Source: Lepidurus packardi
Taxonomy: Eukaryota > Arthropoda > Branchiopoda > Notostraca > Triopsidae
DNA length: 64,000 bases
Direction of reading: 5' to 3'
Assembly: GCA_023053545.1 (NCBI GenBank)
Contig: JAKZAN010000005.1
Location: forward strand, 11,284,001-11,348,000
Shown here: piece after piece, positions 59,905 to 64,000 of the stretch
Layout: every line of letters begins with the position of its first letter
Position numbering within the stretch: position 1 is the first letter of the stretch
Position numbers and translations under genes: made by a program
Notes under the pieces: generated by a model
Told to the model about the DNA's origin: nothing
Databases searched by the model: none
The model's input: the letters and a program-made list of their open reading frames with translations, nothing else

Positions 59905-60195
59905 CTGGCCGGGAGTCATAACGTTCATCCGGCTTACGTTGTCTATGTGAGGCGGTCAACGAAAAATACAGTCTACTGAACGATTGAATTGTAACCGGAC
60001 TCGTACCGTTATTCCGGCTTACGTTGTCTCTGAAAGCCGGTCAACAAAAAAGTATGCTACCGTGCGATTGAATTGCGACCGGAGCCCTAGCGGTACACCG
60101 GCTTAGGTTGTCTCCGAAAGCCGGTCAACGAAAAATATAGGCTACCGAGCGATTGAATTGTAACCGGATTCCTTGCGTTACTCCGGCTTAACTCT
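59905..60195. repeat. 85-bp tandem repeat, about 3.3 copies, hairpin in each unit
   Basis: The motif ccggctta recurs at 59929, 60014, 60098 and 60183 (spacing 85, 84, 85). Units share gcgattgaattg(t/c)(a/g)accgga and (g/a)gtcaac(g/a)aaaaa. In two units ccggctt pairs perfectly with aagccgg across a 13-base loop. Confidence 0.9.
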
Positions 60196-61239
60196 TTTCC
60201 TCGCTCGCTGACTTTTTAGCTCCCTAAAAACAAAAGTACCAACTCGACAGGAAACGGTAAGTTTTGCGTTTTGACTTTCGACTTCTCCGAATTTTTTTGG
60301 GCAGGAAAAATTAGCCTCTTTCTCCTTGTAGATCCATTTGTCGTTGTTGCGCTCGTAAAAGAAAACCTCAAAAAGAACTGCTGATTGTAGACAATAGCTG
60401 GTTTCCTGTCATGGAATGCCCAAGGCTAATCCTTACTCTACCCGGTCGTGTGCCTCGGTTTTCGCCGTCCGTGACCGTCAGGCGTCAATGACGTCCCCAA
60501 AAACCACCACACACATCCCCTCCTTCCCATAAAAAGTTCCAACTTGTTAATTGCCAACTTTTTTTTTGTTGGCTTCTCAGCTTTTTCTTCTCGGCTCTGC
60601 CGAATCTATAGATACGCAGAGTTACGGGAACCCAGGGACCCCAGCTGGTGACCATCCGAGTTTTAGATCCATCAGCAAGAAGGGGTGAAGGCGAGGGGGC
60701 GGTAGGGTACAGAAGGGTACTAGGACAGTGGGGAGGGGAATGATTGTTATTCATTGTGGCATCGAGAAGCTCCTGGTACCCAGACGGCGTTTGCCAAACT
60801 TGTAAACCCAATGAGACGGATGAGGCACGTGCGCTTTACCCCAAGTGTGGGTTCGCTGGAGGGCTTCGAGGGGGAGTTACCCAAAAGGAGGGCGAGCAAG
60901 AGACGTCTATTCTTCTCCTTGTCCACACAACAACTTCCTTTTTGGTGGCCTTTATCTCTCTGTCTTGGGTCTTGCTCCCCTCCAGCTCCAGCAGCCAAAC
61001 CCCCACACAACACTACAGCTGAATACTGAATGTTAAAAGGTAAACTAGCGGCATAGGGGACCGGAAGCTGATGTGTTGCACTGCACGGCTTGAATTAGCG
61101 GACCAAAGGCACGCAGCCGGGAGGAAACTACGACTCCCCATAAGGGGTTAGGTAAGTACCCAAGTACGTCCTTTAAAGTCAAAAAATTTTCATATTTTCC
61201 CTTCGCCTGTTTCTCTCTTTATATATGTTTTAATAGTTC
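60196..61239. other. Gene-free stretch
   Basis: Contains overlapping ORFs in several frames at 60485-61036, on both strands, with no family features. They are probably a GC-richer promoter-type region and not coding. Confidence 0.4.
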
Positions 61240-61488
61240 TTTACATTCTGGTCAAATTCTACTTTCTTATGTGTACAATTTAATGAATTGTACTACAATT
61301 TAACTATGTATTTAACTTAAATTGTAGTTGAATTGTACTACAATTCAACACTTTACATTCTGGTCAACAATTTTACATTCTGGTCAAATCCTACTTTCTT
61401 ATGTGTACAAGTTAATGAATTGTACTACAATTTAACTATGTATTTAACTTAAATTGTAGTTGAATTGTACTACAATTCAACTACAATT
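61240..61488. repeat. 132-bp-offset direct repeat with nested palindromes
   Basis: The block ttacattctggtcaaat...gaattgtactacaattcaac occurs twice, about 132 bp apart. In the second copy a perfect 37-base palindrome spans 61452-61488 (arms aattgtagttgaattgta, centre c61470). Each copy also carries actacaatttaa facing ttaaattgtagt. Confidence 0.9.
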
Positions 61489-61639
61489 GAATGAATTTCA
61501 ACAATTTTCCAAAATTCATTCAATTTAGGCAGCTTTTGGTGTGGGTTCTACTTTCCTTCTGTAATGATTCTAATTTCGTAATGATTCCACTTCCCTTACG
61601 AAGGAGTGATTCTAATGATTTTAGATTCATGACTGCTTT

Positions 61640-62470
61640 CCAGTAGATTCCGGCTTGATGAAATTCTAATTTGAACTTCGTTTTTTAAAATTCTACTTTC
61701 ACTTTTTTTTACATAATCTCAGTGATTCCCTTGTTTTATGTGGTTCCTATCTCATCTGTTTCATGGGATTCTTGTTGTCTAATTTGTTTCAAGTGATTAC
61801 GAACTAATTTGTCTGAATCGATTGTTAATCAACTTGTTCCATCTGAGTATTAATTCACTTGTTTCGTATGTTTTTTTTTAAATATGGCCTGAATAGTTCG
61901 GTTTCATGTGATTCGTTTTACTTTCCTTTGACTGTAATATGTCCCTGTTTGTTCACTTATGTTGGCTTCATGTAATTCTAATTTGAAGTTTATTTTTTAA
62001 GTTCTATTTTCACTTTTTTCAACATAATCTCAGTGATTCCCTTGTTTTATGTGGTTCTCACCTCATCTGTTTCATGTGATTCTTGTTGTCTCATTTGTTT
62101 CAAGTGATTACGAACTAATTTGTCTGAATCGATTGTTAATCAACTTGTTCCATCTGAGTATTGATTCACTTGTTTCGTATGTTTTTTTAAAAATATGGCC
62201 TGAATACTTCGGTTTCATGTGATTCTTTTTACTTTCCTTTGACTGTAATATGTCCCTGTATGTTCACTTATTTCGGCTACATGTAATTCTAATTTGAACT
62301 TTATTTTTCAAGTTCTATTTTCACGTACTATTTTCATGAAATTCTCGTTGATTCTCTTGTTTTATGTGATTTTTGCCTCACTGGTTTCATATGCCTGTGG
62401 TTGTCTTATTTGCTTCAATTGATTCCTAGTTACTGTGTTTGAATTGATTACTGATTAAAGTGTTCCAAAC
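61640..62470. repeat. ~311-bp tandem repeat, about 2.6 copies
   Basis: Long near-identical runs repeat with an offset of about 311 bp (ataatctcagtgattccc at 61713 and 62024; a diverged third copy near 62340). Shared blocks include gtttcaagtgattacgaac and tatggcctgaata. AT-rich and non-coding. Confidence 0.9.
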
Positions 62471-62560
62471 GACTGTTGGTTCAGTTGTTTCATCCCATTT
62501 TTTCAATATTTCCTTACTATTTTGTGATTTTTCTAATTTTCGTTGTTTCTAATATTTCCG

Positions 62561-62953
62561 TTAGTTTGTAACGAAATATTTGTCAAGAAATATTTCTTTT
62601 CGTTTTAGCTTTTCGCTTGCGAAATTAAGCATGCCTGTAATTCGGTCCTTCTGGTCTGTCTGGTGTGTGTAACCCAGATCCAGGGCACGTTTCGGAAAAT
62701 GGTAAATTGTCAAATGATTTCCGGAAACATGTAGAGTTTCTGTATGTTGTGTGGAGAAGAAAGATGTGTGAGCAGCTGCATCTAACGAGGAACAAGAAGC
62801 AGAACAAGAAGAACTGTTATAACGGGATGTGTTAGGATTAATTGGAAGCTTACGCCGAAAAGGGTTGAAAGTTTGAAAGTTCGAGTCTGCTCTTGCCCTT
62901 TTCATTGTTGAGCGACTGTGGAAATGTTCCAATGTCAAAGATCCCTCAAGCAT
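62561..62953 (-). CDS. Hypothetical 130-residue protein or first exon
   Basis: An open frame with non-random composition. A later Met at 62905 (aacaATGAAAAGG, good Kozak context) starts MKRARADSNFQTFNPFRRKL, a basic stretch like a nuclear localisation signal. A Ser/Cys-rich segment (SSSCSASCSSLDAAAH), HVSGNHLTIYHFPKRALDLG and a basic tail (KLKRKE) follow. I do not recognise the family. It could be a small nuclear protein or the 5' exon of a longer gene. No TATA box or partner exon found. Confidence 0.3.
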   Translation of the reverse strand: MLEGSLTLEHFHSRSTMKRARADSNFQTFNPFRRKLPINPNTSRYNSSSCSASCSSLDAAAHTSFFSTQHTETLHVSGNHLTIYHFPKRALDLGYTHQTDQKDRITGMLNFASEKLKRKEIFLDKYFVTN

Positions 62954-64000
62954 GGAAGGAGTCAGATGCTTTTGCTGTGGCTTTCGGGTGGAAAACCACC
63001 TGGGCTTTTCAATTTGAGCCTTCTTCAGCTGTTACCAAACCCAAAGTTACACACCTGAACCTGAAATTCTGAAATTTTCAAGGGTTCGCCAGTCAGTTCC
63101 AGATGCTTAATTCTGAGTTAATTGGGTGTCTGGCGAGTGGCAAACCGGTTTTTTTGTTTTATCACAATCGGTCAGGTGCACTTTGCTTTGAACCCGTGTG
63201 TGGCTCATTTTTTTATACACTGTGTTTTTTAACCGTTCAGGAAGAATTCATGCATACAAACAATGGAATTTGACTTACGAGGTTGTGAGGCAGTAAATGT
63301 ACTTGGTGCTTGACCCATCTGTATGGAGTTAAGTCACTATTTAAAAGGTTTTAAAAGGCGAAATATAAAAGCAAAGATTCACTATTTCACACAATAAGCC
63401 ATAAACTAACTCTCAGCACTGTTGTAAACAGAAGTCTCATCTTACCAGGCTAACGTACTTCGCCTTTAGTTACATCAAATCTCATTATTATCATGACAAA
63501 ATCAGTAAACTACTAGTTCGAGTCATTAGTATAAGTTAATTGCGATATAGTACTAACGAAACTACAAAAACTTGTTCTGGAAATAAATTAACTATATTAA
63601 AGGCTAAATTCTTAGTGGCTATACCAACGTTAAGCGCGTAATTCAAACGTGTTATCGTGTACTACGCTGTATTTTAATGGAAAAATTCGAGTTAAACTGC
63701 GCTTGCATACAGGTGAACTTTAAATTACGAAGGTTAATTAAAAACTACAGTTTAGAGTACTCTAACTATATGTAAACCAAGAAAACTGATTTAAAGAGAG
63801 TAATCTACGGATTATCTAAGCTACGTTCCTATTGGTCGGACCATTCTACGCGGCAAATTTAAATATTCAAACCACCGTTCACTTGTTCTTCCGCTAATTG
63901 CACGATTTTCATCCACTCCATGTTCAATTAACTTAGATACTTTTACGCTATATACATTAAACGTTTCTTCGTGTAATCTACGCGATGTGTTTCTGTCACC
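62954..64000. other. Gene-free stretch to window end
   Basis: AT-rich; no exon, RNA gene or clear repeat recognised. Confidence 0.5.

Noticed and set aside
60485-61036. Several ~90-residue ORFs in multiple frames
   Set aside because: Mutually overlapping on both strands, with no family features; typical of GC-rich non-coding DNA.
1-64000. CRISPR arrays, operons, prokaryotic promoters
   Set aside because: Spliced eukaryotic genes throughout; no direct-repeat/spacer arrays seen.

Overview
The window reads as a gene-dense stretch of a compact animal genome. Reconstructed introns are mostly 47-130 bp with GT-AG ends, gene families sit in tandem arrays, and the gene content (CYP4-type P450s, Neuralized, an MFSD11-type transporter, a CARD-Death adaptor, secreted PAN/Apple proteins, NACHT proteins) is metazoan. 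Intron size and gene set fit a small arthropod, most simply a branchiopod crustacean such as Daphnia. That is an inference; no single sequence proves it.

Layout: (1) 1-3244, minus strand: a caspase-NACHT fusion gene running off the left edge, with a frameshift in the caspase small subunit. (2) 3.2-6.8 kb: sparse, with one small PAN/Apple gene, a PAN fragment and a perfect 40-bp palindrome. (3) 6789-11779: two tandem CYP4-like P450 genes. (4) 12215-14367: an intact Tigger/pogo DNA transposon that landed in a broken duplicate of the next gene. (5) 16301-18054: a secreted papain-like protein that has lost its catalytic Cys and His. (6) 19.1-33.9 kb: eight PAN/Apple-type secreted genes and remnants, all on the minus strand, four of them multi-module and the rest progressively shortened. 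(7) 34295-43782: two tandem NACHT-LRR genes whose N-terminal exons carry a short motif resembling a RHIM amyloid signalling motif. (8) 45119-46102, plus strand: a CARD-Death adaptor resembling CRADD/RAIDD. (9) 46374-49094: MFSD11-like transporter. (10) 49.1-53.7 kb: gene-poor, with a tRNA-like element. (11) 53747-59034: neuralized E3 ligase. (12) 59-64 kb: repeat-rich upstream DNA with an 85-bp tandem repeat, a 37-bp palindrome, a ~311-bp tandem repeat and one hypothetical ORF.

The most interesting theme is innate immunity or cell death: a caspase fused to NACHT, two NACHT-LRR proteins with RHIM-like N termini, and a CARD-Death adaptor lie within 46 kb, next to an expanding array of secreted PAN proteins. 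Remnants show that the PAN and NACHT-LRR genes were duplicated together as one segment. Any functional link between them is inference.
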